DNA from: Lewinellaceae bacterium
GTDB taxonomy: Bacteria; Bacteroidota; Bacteroidia; Chitinophagales; Saprospiraceae
DNA: 35,397 bases
NCBI GenBank assembly: GCA_947476195.1
Contig: CANJPT010000042.1
Location: forward strand, 1 to 35,397
Direction of reading: 5' to 3'
The position numbers were made by a program, and so were the translations under genes. Shown here in pieces: positions 8,713 to 16,658 of the stretch (position 1 is the first letter of the stretch; each line of letters starts with the position of its first letter). A model generated the notes under the pieces. It was not told where the DNA came from. It did not search any database and saw nothing but the letters and a program-made list of their open reading frames with translations.

Positions 8713-8720
8713 TACTTTTG
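8713..8720 (+). promoter_or_regulatory. -7 promoter element of susCD (TACTTTTG)
   Basis: TACTTTTGCAGCG is a full match to TAnnTTTG with the common GCA extension. It predicts a leader of about 120 nt before susC at 8845. Confidence 0.55.
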
Positions 8721-8844
8721 CAGCGTGAAATAAAGTGTGGAAACAGGTCAGTAACATGACCTCACGCTTTCCAACACAAGTACTTACCTGAACACGCTGC
8801 TATCAATAATCTGACTTCTTCTTCAATACTAAACATTTCAATTT

Positions 8845-11800
8845 ATGAAGGTTAATTACCTCTCCTTCAAGGGCATTTTTTATGCCCTTGCACTTACCCT
8901 TTTGTCCATAGTGACCGCAAACGCCCAGCAACTTAAGGGTGTGGTTATGGATGCTGAAACCAATGAGTCATTGCCTGGAGCAACCATTGCAATTCAGAAT
9001 GCTGGTCGTGGCACTTCGGCTGACGCTGAAGGGAAATTTAACCTTGATGCGCGTTCAGGCGACATTCTGGTTGTTTCACTGGTAGGCTACACGCTTCAGA
9101 ACATTACAGTTGCTGGCGAAATGTTTTTAACGATTAAACTTTCTCCATCCAACGTACTGAAAGAGGTTACCATCGCAGCACTTGGTCTGAACAAAGAGAA
9201 AGCCAAAGTCGGCTATTCCGTGCAAGACGTAAAAGGCTCCGATCTTTTGAAGGCTCGCGAACCAAATGCGATCAACTCTTTGGCCGGTAAAGTGGCTGGT
9301 CTGACCGTAGGAGCTTCTTCCGAACTTCTTGGGGCACCAAATCTTAGCCTGCGTGGTTCCAACCCGATTTTTGTAGTTGACGGCGTGCCCGTAAACTCGG
9401 ATACCTGGAATATCAGTGCTGACGATATCGAAACGTTTACCGTTTTGAAAGGGCCAGCTGCTGCTGCACTATATGGTTTCCGTTCAAAAGACGGTGTGAT
9501 CATGATCACAACTAAAAAAGGGACTGCAGACAAGCGTGGTGTCAGCGTGGAGTTTAATACCAGTCAGATGATTGAATCAGGCTTTAATGCAATCCCAAAT
9601 GTTAATGATGAATATGGCCCTGGCGACCACGGTCGCTATGCCTTTGCGGATGGCCGTGGTGGTGGCATCAATGATGGCGACTATGACGTTTGGGGTCCAC
9701 GTTTTGAAGGACAGTTGATCCCACAATACGACAGCCCGATCAACCCTGCAACAGGAGTCCGTGAAGGCACTCCCTGGGTAGCACGTGGTAAGAACAATCT
9801 TCAGCGTTTCTTACGCCCAGGTGTTCAATCCAACAACAGCATTTCGGTAAGCTCATCCACGGAAAAGATGGATATGCGCTTTAGTACTTCCTACAATTAC
9901 CAAGGAGGTATGGTACCAAACACCCAATTGAATGTTTCGAATTTCAACGTTTACAATGGTTTGAAATTCAGTAAAAAAGTCAAACTGGAAAGTAATCTGA
10001 ACTACAACCGTCAGTTTACGGACAATATCCCTGATGTAAACTATGGTCCAAACTCGATGATCTACAACATCACGATTTGGGGTGGTGCAGATTGGGATGT
10101 TGATCAGCTCAAAAATTACTGGCAGCCTGGTAAAGAAGGCGTTCAGCAGATCTATGCTGAATACCAACGCTACAACAACCCTAATTTCCTGGCGCATGAA
10201 TGGTTGCGTGGTCACCAAAAATCTGACATCTATGGTCAGACCGCACTTTCCTGGGAAATCGCAAAGGGTCTACAATTCAAAGCCCGTACGGCCATTACGA
10301 CCTATGACTTATTCCGCAACGAAAAATTCCCTTACTCTGCTACCGTTTATGGCCGTGAAGAAGCTCGGGGCGACTACCGTGAAGATAAGCGTACTTTGTT
10401 TGAAAACAATACTGACGTGTACCTGAACTATGACCGTAAGTTGAACGACAACTTTAGTCTGAATGCTCTGGTTGGAGGAAGCCTTCGTTCTTTCAATTAC
10501 GAGTCAAGCTACACAACGACCAACTACCTGAACGTACCAGGTCTCTACGCCTTCTCCAACACTGCGAATCCACTGTATGCCAGCAACTACAGATCCAAAA
10601 TGCAGGTACAAAGCGGCTACTACTCTGTCGACTTTGGCATCAAAAACTTTTTGTTTCTATCGCACACAGGCCGTGTGGACCACTTGTCTACGCTGCCAAA
10701 ACAGAACAATACATTCTATTACCCAAGTGCAGGTGCCAGCTTGTTGATCTCTCAACTTTTTGACCTTGGCCCTGTATCTTTCCTGAAACTTCGTGGCTCT
10801 TACGCCAATGTAAAAGAGGCCTTGACTCAGCGTTACATCGGCGCTACTCCGGCAGATTCATACCCACTTGAATATGGTTCGTACTATTCTTCTACCTATG
10901 ACGGCCCATCTTACTCGAATGCTTCTGCTTACAGCTCGCCTTTGGTGAATAATAACCAACCTGGCTCTTATTTTACAAACACGATTGCCAATGCAGATCT
11001 GGAGCCTTCATCGCGTACCAATTACGAGGGCGGACTGGAAGCAAAATTCCTCCGCAACCGTATCGGTCTTGATTTAACCTACTTCCAGTATATTGACGGT
11101 CCGCAAATTTTTGCGCAGCCGATCTCAGAAGCCTCTGGTTACAATAACCAGTTGATCAATGCTGTAAAAACCAAAAAAGCAGGTTGGGAAGTTTCCTTAA
11201 CGGGTTCGCCTATCAAAAATAAAAATGGCTTTTCATGGGATGTTTTGGCCAACTGGAGTACTTATAAAGAGACCTTGGCAGAACTTCCTGAGGGAACTGA
11301 TGTGATCAACACTTTCTATCGCAAAGGAGACCGTTTAGACAAATACTACGACTCTGCCCCTATCCGCGACCAACAAGGCAACTACATCAACGATGCCAGT
11401 GGTCGCCCGATTCGCAATCCGGTCGCTCAATTATTGGGTTATTCTAATCCAGACTGGGTATGGTCCGTTTACAACAAAGTTTCTTATAAAAACCTGACTT
11501 TCGGTTTTCAGTTTGATGGTCGTGTAGGTGGTGTCATTACCAACTTTATTCAGCGCCAAACATTCCGTGGCGGTCGCAATATCCTTACTACGCAAGGTGC
11601 AATGGGCGAGGCCCGCTACCAGGACTGGCTCAACCAAAAAGCTGGCAACTACACCAACCCACAGGTAAATGGTAACTATGTAGGAGAAGGTGTAAGCCTT
11701 GTATCCGGGACTATTGCCTACGATCAGGCAGGCAATATCAACAACTATGATCAATTGGAGTTTGCCCCAAATACGACCAAAACATTCCTACAGGATTACA

Positions 11801-12072
11801 TCAGCCGCTTGTACTCGATGTCTGAGCCAAACCTGATGTCTAAGACCTTCTCGAAACTTCGTGAAGTGACCCTTACGTATGAAATGCCAAAAACCTGGTT
11901 TAAAGGTGGTAGTCTCGTTCAACGTGCCAGCGTATCACTTGTAGGTCGTAACCTGCTTTACTTCGCAGAAAAGAAAGACATCGACCTTGACCAGTACATC
12001 GGCTCAAACTACTCTGGCCTTCAATCTCCAACTGCTAAACGCTACGGTATTAATTTGAACATCACATTCTAA
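8845..12072 (+). CDS. SusC/RagA-family TonB-dependent outer-membrane transporter
   Basis: The 1075-residue protein has a signal peptide (ending TANAQ, residue 28). A CarboxypepD_reg-like domain (about 29-108, LKGVVMDAETNESLPGATIAI) precedes a TonB plug (about 115-225) with the SusC phrase FVVDGVPV and the LKGPAAAALYG-SKDGVIMITTKKG segment. A long beta-barrel follows, ending GINLNITF. It imports a bulky ligand handed over by its SusD partner, powered by TonB. The substrate is not readable from sequence; most SusCD pairs take up glycans or peptides. No glycoside hydrolases lie nearby, whereas phosphonate and phosphate genes do, and the promoter carries a Pho-box-like array, so a phosphorus-containing ligand is a reasonable inference. 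Confidence 0.93.
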   Translation: MKVNYLSFKGIFYALALTLLSIVTANAQQLKGVVMDAETNESLPGATIAIQNAGRGTSADAEGKFNLDARSGDILVVSLVGYTLQNITVAGEMFLTIKLSPSNVLKEVTIAALGLNKEKAKVGYSVQDVKGSDLLKAREPNAINSLAGKVAGLTVGASSELLGAPNLSLRGSNPIFVVDGVPVNSDTWNISADDIETFTVLKGPAAAALYGFRSKDGVIMITTKKGTADKRGVSVEFNTSQMIESGFNAIPNVNDEYGPGDHGRYAFADGRGGGINDGDYDVWGPRFEGQLIPQYDSPINPATGVREGTPWVARGKNNLQRFLRPGVQSNNSISVSSSTEKMDMRFSTSYNYQGGMVPNTQLNVSNFNVYNGLKFSKKVKLESNLNYNRQFTDNIPDVNYGPNSMIYNITIWGGADWDVDQLKNYWQPGKEGVQQIYAEYQRYNNPNFLAHEWLRGHQKSDIYGQTALSWEIAKGLQFKARTAITTYDLFRNEKFPYSATVYGREEARGDYREDKRTLFENNTDVYLNYDRKLNDNFSLNALVGGSLRSFNYESSYTTTNYLNVPGLYAFSNTANPLYASNYRSKMQVQSGYYSVDFGIKNFLFLSHTGRVDHLSTLPKQNNTFYYPSAGASLLISQLFDLGPVSFLKLRGSYANVKEALTQRYIGATPADSYPLEYGSYYSSTYDGPSYSNASAYSSPLVNNNQPGSYFTNTIANADLEPSSRTNYEGGLEAKFLRNRIGLDLTYFQYIDGPQIFAQPISEASGYNNQLINAVKTKKAGWEVSLTGSPIKNKNGFSWDVLANWSTYKETLAELPEGTDVINTFYRKGDRLDKYYDSAPIRDQQGNYINDASGRPIRNPVAQLLGYSNPDWVWSVYNKVSYKNLTFGFQFDGRVGGVITNFIQRQTFRGGRNILTTQGAMGEARYQDWLNQKAGNYTNPQVNGNYVGEGVSLVSGTIAYDQAGNINNYDQLEFAPNTTKTFLQDYISRLYSMSEPNLMSKTFSKLREVTLTYEMPKTWFKGGSLVQRASVSLVGRNLLYFAEKKDIDLDQYIGSNYSGLQSPTAKRYGINLNITF

Positions 12073-12076
12073 ATTT

Positions 12077-12124
12077 ACTATGAACAGTGAACTGTGAATG
12101 CTCCGTAAGCTTATGATTCATAGT
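12077..12124 (+). other. Possible hairpin in the susC-susD gap
   Basis: ACTATGAA (12077-12084) pairs with TTCATAGT (12117-12124), and the right arm runs into TTTTT. The AT-rich 8-bp stem and 32-base loop make it weak; it could dampen readthrough from susC to susD or stabilise the mRNA end. Confidence 0.25.
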
Positions 12125-12154
12125 TTTTCCTGCATAGTTTTAAAAACATTGAAA

Positions 12155-13654
12155 ATGAAGTATTTAAAATATATCATCTCTGTCTTTCTCCTCGTGGTTG
12201 TTGCGAACAGCTGCCAAAAGTTTGATGACCTGGAGGCAGACCCAAACCGCTCTACAACTGTACCACCTTCCCTCGTATTGCGTGGTGTATTGGTTGACAT
12301 GTACAATGCTCCCTGGGGCGATGAACAACGCTGGAATCAGTACTGGTGCTCCAACTACAACTACTATGACAACAACGAATATTGGACAGGTAGCGCGAAT
12401 CTTCGCTTTACTACCTTGAAAAATGTTCAAAAAATGGAAGAGGAAGCTGCCCGTATCGGACTTCCTGAAGTGAATGCTTACAGTGCGCTGGGAAAGTTTT
12501 TCCGTGCTTACTTCTATTATGATATGACCATGAAGGTTGGTGACCTGCCACTCTCCGAGGCTTTGCTTGGAAGTCAGAATACCGCTCCAGCCTATGACAC
12601 TCAAAAAGATATCTTTAAGCAGATCATTGTTTGGTTGGATGAGGCTAACACACAATTGGCCAGCCGTATTTCGGCTTCCGATAATACGCTGACGGGAGAC
12701 ATTTATTTCAATGGCGATTTGCGCAAATGGCAGAAAGCGACCAATGCATTGAAATTGCGCGTGTTGGTACAATTGAGCAAAAAGGAATCGACTGATTCTG
12801 ATTTGAACCTTAAACAGGAGTTTGCAAAAATCATTGGGGATCAAGCCAAGTATCCACTGATGGAAGGCAATGATGATAACCTTCAGTTCTTGTTTAATAA
12901 CGTAACTGAAAAGTATCCTTTCAATCCGGACAACTTCGGTTTTTTTGCTGACCGGTATAATACCTCTGCTACCTACGTAAGCACCTTGGCTTCATTAGAA
13001 GACCCGCGTGTATTTGCCGTGGCAGAGCCCGCTCCTGCACAATTGGCTGCAGGTCTTACTGCAGCAGACTACGCAGCTTACGTTGGCGCTCCTTCAGATG
13101 AAGGCTTGGATGAAATGGCGACAAAAGTGCAAGCTGGTATCTATTCCCGTATCAACAAAGCTCGTTACTTCAGTAACTACCAGGCTGAACCAAGCATTCA
13201 GATCGGTTATTCTGAGATGTGTTTTGCTATTGCTGAAGGAATCAACCGTGGTTGGGCTTCTGGTGATGCCAAATCCTGGTATGACAAAGGTATTTCTGCA
13301 AATATGAACTTCTACGGTATCAATGACGATATTGCTATCGCTGGTTATTTGAGTGCCGTAAAAACTGCATACAAAGGCAATAATGCAAATGGCCTTACCC
13401 AAATTCTGGTTCAAAAATACCTCGCTTTGGCTCAGCATTCAGGTCTTGAAGGTTACTACAACTGGCGCCGTACCAGCACACCTACGTTTTTCCAAGGCGG
13501 TCCTGGCACTGGAAACTCTGGAGTTATCCCACGTCGCTTCCAATACCCAACCAGTGAGCGTGATAACAACAACGCTAATTACAATGCTGCTTTAAGTCGT
13601 CAATTCAATAACAACGACGACAGCATTAATGGAGAACTCTGGATCGTAAAATAA
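12155..13654 (+). CDS. SusD/RagB-family nutrient-binding lipoprotein (SusD-like_2)
   Basis: With the start at 12155 the protein has 499 residues and a typical lipoprotein signal, MKYLKYIISVFLLVVVANSC20, followed by QKFDDLEADPNRST. That opening and the phrase VPPSLVLRGVLVDMYN match the SusD-like_2 group (PF12771 type). An in-frame ATG at 12098 would put 19 extra polar residues before the signal peptide and is rejected. SusD proteins sit on the cell surface as a lid over the SusC barrel and bind the ligand. It follows susC by 82 bp and is closed by a strong terminator at 13687-13714. Confidence 0.92.
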   Translation: MKYLKYIISVFLLVVVANSCQKFDDLEADPNRSTTVPPSLVLRGVLVDMYNAPWGDEQRWNQYWCSNYNYYDNNEYWTGSANLRFTTLKNVQKMEEEAARIGLPEVNAYSALGKFFRAYFYYDMTMKVGDLPLSEALLGSQNTAPAYDTQKDIFKQIIVWLDEANTQLASRISASDNTLTGDIYFNGDLRKWQKATNALKLRVLVQLSKKESTDSDLNLKQEFAKIIGDQAKYPLMEGNDDNLQFLFNNVTEKYPFNPDNFGFFADRYNTSATYVSTLASLEDPRVFAVAEPAPAQLAAGLTAADYAAYVGAPSDEGLDEMATKVQAGIYSRINKARYFSNYQAEPSIQIGYSEMCFAIAEGINRGWASGDAKSWYDKGISANMNFYGINDDIAIAGYLSAVKTAYKGNNANGLTQILVQKYLALAQHSGLEGYYNWRRTSTPTFFQGGPGTGNSGVIPRRFQYPTSERDNNNANYNAALSRQFNNNDDSINGELWIVK

Positions 13655-13686
13655 TGGACTTAATAGATTAGACTACTAAAATCGGA

Positions 13687-13714
13687 ACGCCGGGGCAATT
13701 GCCTCGGCGTTTTT
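13687..13714 (+). terminator. Rho-independent terminator after susD
   Basis: ACGCCGGGGC pairs with GCCTCGGCGT across an AATT loop with one G-U pair, then TTTTT. It lies 33 bp after the susD stop. Confidence 0.88.
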
Positions 13715-13818
13715 ATTCCAAAAAATCCCTTCGTACTGATGAATTAACAAGCTCAAGATTTGACGGGTCTAATTTGAAGTCGTTTGCAGATGCGATCCGG
13801 CGAAAATCATAACATTGT

Positions 13819-13873
13819 ATAACATTAAGCAGGCCGGTTGCAGGCCAAAACCCAATTCCATAACAAGCGCTTA
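13819..13873. repeat. 55-bp direct repeat, copy 1
   Basis: This segment, containing CAGGCCAAAACCCAATTC, aligns without gaps to 14196-14250 with about 44 of 55 identical bases. It ends in the first half-site of the Pho-box-like pair at 13870. Confidence 0.6.
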
Positions 13874-13885
13874 ATCCAAACTTAA
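13870..13885 (+). promoter_or_regulatory. Pho-box-like operator upstream of the phnZ-like/btaAB operon
   Basis: CTTAATCCAAACTTAA has two CTTAA half-sites 11 bp apart. Weaker in-phase sites flank it: CATAA at 13859, CTTTC at 13892 and TTAAA at 13903. The second half-site begins 38 bp before the -7-like element at 13919, nearly the same spacing as in the susC promoter. Confidence 0.5.
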
Positions 13886-13918
13886 CTCCAGCTTTCCAAT
13901 TTTTAAATCAATACGCCC

Positions 13919-13926
13919 AACCTTTG
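13919..13926 (+). promoter_or_regulatory. -7-like promoter element (AACCTTTG)
   Basis: AACCTTTGCAGCG matches TAnnTTTG at seven of eight positions and shares the TTTGCAGCG context with the susC promoter at 8713. Transcription would begin near 13932, well upstream of the phnZ-like start. Confidence 0.4.
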
Positions 13927-13931
13927 CAGCG

Positions 13932-14034
13932 AAATGATCCATGAATAGTAGAACAGATTCATTGCGTACTTAGAGCTTCATACAATAATGAGTTAGATAA
14001 AGGAAGACGGCGAAATGCCGTTTTCCTTTCTTTT
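13932..14034 (+). ncRNA. Candidate short leader transcript or small RNA
   Basis: About 100 nt lie between the -7-like element at 13919 and the terminator-like hairpin at 13999-14034. A 10-codon reading frame (13941-13973, MNSRTDSLRT) is present but unremarkable. If the hairpin terminates, the product is a small RNA; if it is conditional, the segment is an attenuated leader of the phnZ-like/btaAB operon. No known RNA family is recognised. Confidence 0.3.
13999..14034 (+). terminator. Terminator-like hairpin inside the leader region
   Basis: AAAGGAAGACGGC pairs with GCCGTTTTCCTTT over a GAAAT loop (13 bp, one G-U pair) and is followed by CTTTT. It does not follow a protein gene, so it is either a small-RNA terminator or an attenuator. 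Confidence 0.65.
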
Positions 14035-14195
14035 AATTACTGCCCAGGCGCACTTTAAGTTAGATTTTTTACACTTTTCTGGCGCTTTATATTGTTATAA
14101 AAATTTGTTTTATCTAAAATAATACAAATTTTATTTCATAAAACTAAAAAAATAAAGTCTTTTTCGTCAAATTCAACGAAAAATTATTAACCTGG

Positions 14196-14250
14196 ATAAA
14201 ATAAAGCAAGCCAGTTACAGGCCAAAATCCAATTCGCTGAAAAGCACTTA
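14196..14250. repeat. 55-bp direct repeat, copy 2
   Basis: This copy, about 80% identical to 13819-13873 and 377 bp downstream, keeps CAGGCCAAAATCCAATTC. Its Pho-box-like end is degenerate (CTTAG at 14247, CTTAC at 14259, 12 bp apart), and it abuts the phnZ-like start at 14276, leaving no room for a downstream -7 element. Confidence 0.6.
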
Positions 14251-14275
14251 GTTACACACTTACTTGATTGACATT

Positions 14276-14842
14276 ATGACAAACGAATCCATCCAAAAGG
14301 TCTTTTCTACATTCCGTAACCGCGGCCATGAGGAATATCATGGTGAACCCGTGAGTCAACTCGAACACGCCGTACAAACAGCCGAACTGGCAAAAATAAG
14401 TCACCCAAATGATGCTGAATTTATCCTGGCCGCTTTTTTACATGATTTCGGACACCTCTGCGAAACCGACCTGGGCGATATGGATGGTTACGGAACCTGG
14501 GACCATGAGGAGGTAGGCGCGCGCACGCTTCGTATGTTGGGATTTTCAAATAAAATCACCCGGCTGGTCAAAAACCACGTGTATGCCAAACGCTATTTGG
14601 TTAGTACAAGCCCCCTATATTTCGCTGAACTTTCTCCGGCAAGCAAAATTACTTTGATCAAACAGGGCGGTTTGCTTTCCAAAGAAGAACAACAGGCATT
14701 TGAACAAGATCCTTTGTTTGAACTTCACATAGCATTACGCAGACTGGACGAACAAGCTAAAATGGTCGGACAACCTGAACCTGACGTAAGCTGGCTGGAG
14801 GAATTGATGCAAGGGCATTTCAACAAAGCCTTAAGGTCATGA
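14276..14842 (+). CDS. phnZ: PhnZ-like HD-domain mixed-valence diiron oxygenase (C-P bond cleavage)
   Basis: The 188-residue protein is a compact HD-domain enzyme of the phosphonate-linked PhnZ/TmpB group. Metal ligands are visible as H31, H56-D57, H77, H101 and D158. Y21 and E24 match the substrate-gating Tyr/Glu pair of PhnZ, and H60, K105, S123 and Q130 sit where PhnZ binds the phosphonate (offset of 2-3 residues, PhnZ numbering from memory). PhnZ uses O2 to split 2-amino-1-hydroxyethylphosphonate into glycine and phosphate; TmpB acts on the trimethylated analogue. The start at 14276 is preferred over a TTG at 14264. Its last four bases (ATGA) overlap the btaA start, so the two are coupled. 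The partner hydroxylase phnY/tmpA is not in the window, so the real substrate is open. Confidence 0.85.
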   Translation: MTNESIQKVFSTFRNRGHEEYHGEPVSQLEHAVQTAELAKISHPNDAEFILAAFLHDFGHLCETDLGDMDGYGTWDHEEVGARTLRMLGFSNKITRLVKNHVYAKRYLVSTSPLYFAELSPASKITLIKQGGLLSKEEQQAFEQDPLFELHIALRRLDEQAKMVGQPEPDVSWLEELMQGHFNKALRS

Positions 14843-15990
14843 TCGCGAAAATCAAAAACAAGGTCTTTTCAAAAATACACACCGGGAATCTGGTCTACAA
14901 CACTTGTTGGGAGGATCCTCGTTGTGATCGTGAGCTGCTCCAAATGGATGCAAGCAGTAGGGTCCTTATGCTTACCTCTGCCGGTTGTAATGCCTTGGAT
15001 TATCTGCTGGACAATCCTGCATCCATTGATTGTGTAGATATGAATCCCCGCCAAAATGCATTGCTCGACTTAAAATCAGCTTTGATACAATATGGAGATC
15101 ATCAGACCTTATTTGAATTTTTTGGCGAAGGAAAGCATGAGGATGCTGAAGACATATTCCAGGAAATTCTGAAACCAAATCTGGAGGACTATCCTAAAAA
15201 ATACTGGGAAAACAACCTGCATTTTTTTAGTGGAACGGGGATTCGTAAAAGTTTTTACTGGCATGGAACTACCGGATCAGCTGCTTTTCTGGTAAAAAAT
15301 GTTTTAGAAACCAACCCGAAAACCAGAAAGCTCATTCATCAACTATTTGATTGTAAGGACCTCGAATCCCAACAACAACTATATACGCTACTGGAACCTC
15401 GTCTAATCAATTCATTCACTTCATGGTTGTTCAACCGTCATATTTTCCAGAGTATGCTTGGTGTGCCGGAAGCACAACAAAATCTGGCCAGAATTACCTA
15501 CAAAAACGGCATGGCTGGCTATGTAAAACAGTGCTTTCGAAAAGTATTTACCGAAATTAGTGTTGCTGACAACTACTTTTGGAAAGTTTACTTCCTGGGT
15601 GCATACTCAGAAAATTGTTGTCCAAACTACTTGAATAAAGTACACTTTGAAACCTTAAAGAACAGGGTTGGCCGCATTAAGACATACACCTCCACCCTGA
15701 GCCAATTCCTTGAAAATAATGCCAGACAATTTACCCACTTTGTACTCCTGGATCATCAGGATTGGATGGCTGCGCACGACTTGCCAGCCTTGAAGGAAGA
15801 GTGGCAATTGATTTTGCAAAACAGTGCACCTAATGCCAAAATCCTGATGCGTTCTGCTGCAATTCAAGTGGATTTCATTCCGGACTTTGTATATCAAAAA
15901 GTAACATTTGACGCAACAAAGGCCCGCCTTGCCACGCAAATCGATCGGGTTGGAACATACGCCAGTGTCCTGTTTGGAGAAGTAAACTAA
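14839..15990 (+). CDS. btaA: BtaA-type 3-amino-3-carboxypropyl transferase (betaine lipid synthesis)
   Basis: The 383-residue protein belongs to the DUF3419/BtaA family. It has the characteristic NTCWEDPRCD (21-30), the nucleotide-binding stretch LTSAGCNALDYLL (45-57) and CVDMNPRQNALLDLK (65-79). BtaA transfers the 3-amino-3-carboxypropyl group of S-adenosylmethionine to diacylglycerol, giving diacylglyceryl-homoserine, the first step to the phosphorus-free lipid DGTS. In bacteria this is normally switched on by phosphate starvation. It overlaps the phnZ-like gene by four bases and is followed seven bases later by btaB, forming a tight three-gene operon. Length is close to known BtaA proteins. 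Confidence 0.9.
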   Translation: MIAKIKNKVFSKIHTGNLVYNTCWEDPRCDRELLQMDASSRVLMLTSAGCNALDYLLDNPASIDCVDMNPRQNALLDLKSALIQYGDHQTLFEFFGEGKHEDAEDIFQEILKPNLEDYPKKYWENNLHFFSGTGIRKSFYWHGTTGSAAFLVKNVLETNPKTRKLIHQLFDCKDLESQQQLYTLLEPRLINSFTSWLFNRHIFQSMLGVPEAQQNLARITYKNGMAGYVKQCFRKVFTEISVADNYFWKVYFLGAYSENCCPNYLNKVHFETLKNRVGRIKTYTSTLSQFLENNARQFTHFVLLDHQDWMAAHDLPALKEEWQLILQNSAPNAKILMRSAAIQVDFIPDFVYQKVTFDATKARLATQIDRVGTYASVLFGEVN

Positions 15991-15997
15991 GCACAAT

Positions 15998-16645
15998 ATG
16001 GAAACTACAGAACAGAGCCAGATAGTTGAAAGTACACAAGTCAAAACTATTCGAAATTATTATCAGGTGCACGCCAGCTTCTACCAGGCAACGCGTTGGT
16101 CGTTTCTGTTTGGCCGAAAGTCGCTCCTCCATCTGCTCAATCTGCCCATGTTAAGTGAAAAAACAGTGGTGGAAGTGGGCTGTGGTACGGGATTCAACTT
16201 GTCCAGATTGGCAAAGTTTCATTTGAATTTGCGGCTTATCGGCGTGGATATCTCCCCTGAAATGCTACGAATAGCATCAAAAAGACTGGAAAGCTATTCC
16301 AGGCGAGTGCTTTTTCTGGAAAAATCCTACGAACCAGGTAATTGGAAATTGCCTGGAAAGCCCGATGTAATTCTGTTTTCTTATTGCCTAACCATGATCA
16401 ATCCAGGCTGGGAGGATGCGCTGCAAAGAGCCTATGACGACTTAGAAGAGGGTGGCATGATAGCTGTGGTTGATTTTCAGGATTCACCCTATACGTTTTT
16501 TCAACGATGGATGGGACACAACCATGTTCGCATGAACAACCATCTACTCCCGGTCCTGAAAAAACATTTCACTCCAATTCAACTGGAAGTTCACCAGGCT
16601 TATGGAGGTCTTTGGAGTTACTTCATGTTTGTTGGGAGAAAATAA
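15998..16645 (+). CDS. btaB: BtaB-type SAM-dependent N-methyltransferase (betaine lipid synthesis)
   Basis: The 215-residue protein is a class I methyltransferase with motif I VEVGCGTGFNL (58-68) and the following acidic strand IGVDISPEML. Its position seven bases after btaA, its length and its N-terminal segment IRNYYQVHASFYQATRWSFLFGR match BtaB, which methylates diacylglyceryl-homoserine three times to DGTS. By sequence alone it could be another small-molecule methyltransferase; the btaA context makes BtaB the best call. A structured repeat element lies just downstream, but there is no canonical terminator. Confidence 0.85.
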   Translation: METTEQSQIVESTQVKTIRNYYQVHASFYQATRWSFLFGRKSLLHLLNLPMLSEKTVVEVGCGTGFNLSRLAKFHLNLRLIGVDISPEMLRIASKRLESYSRRVLFLEKSYEPGNWKLPGKPDVILFSYCLTMINPGWEDALQRAYDDLEEGGMIAVVDFQDSPYTFFQRWMGHNHVRMNNHLLPVLKKHFTPIQLEVHQAYGGLWSYFMFVGRK

Positions 16646-16658
16646 ATTAAGTACCAAT

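Larger units (their letters stand above)
13655..14275. other. 621-bp regulatory intergenic region between susD and the phnZ-like gene
   Basis: No protein gene is supported here. In order it holds the susD terminator (13687-13714), the first copy of a 55-bp repeat (13819-13873), a Pho-box-like pair (13870-13885), a -7-like element (13919-13926), a second terminator-like hairpin (13999-14034), an AT-rich stretch (about 14060-14180), and the second copy of the 55-bp repeat (14196-14250) just before the next start. Confidence 0.7.

Noticed and set aside
12164-12844. 226-codon open frame on the minus strand opposite susD
   Set aside because: It is antisense to a well-supported SusD gene, has no recognisable domain and no promoter; a shadow frame.
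8845-13654. Reading the SusCD pair as a polysaccharide utilisation locus
   Set aside because: No glycoside hydrolase, polysaccharide lyase or sugar regulator is found nearby.
14247-14263. Sixth Pho-box-like pair before the phnZ-like gene (CTTAG/CTTAC)
   Set aside because: Half-sites are degenerate and 12 bp apart, and there is no room for a -7 element before the ATG; treated as part of the 55-bp repeat only.
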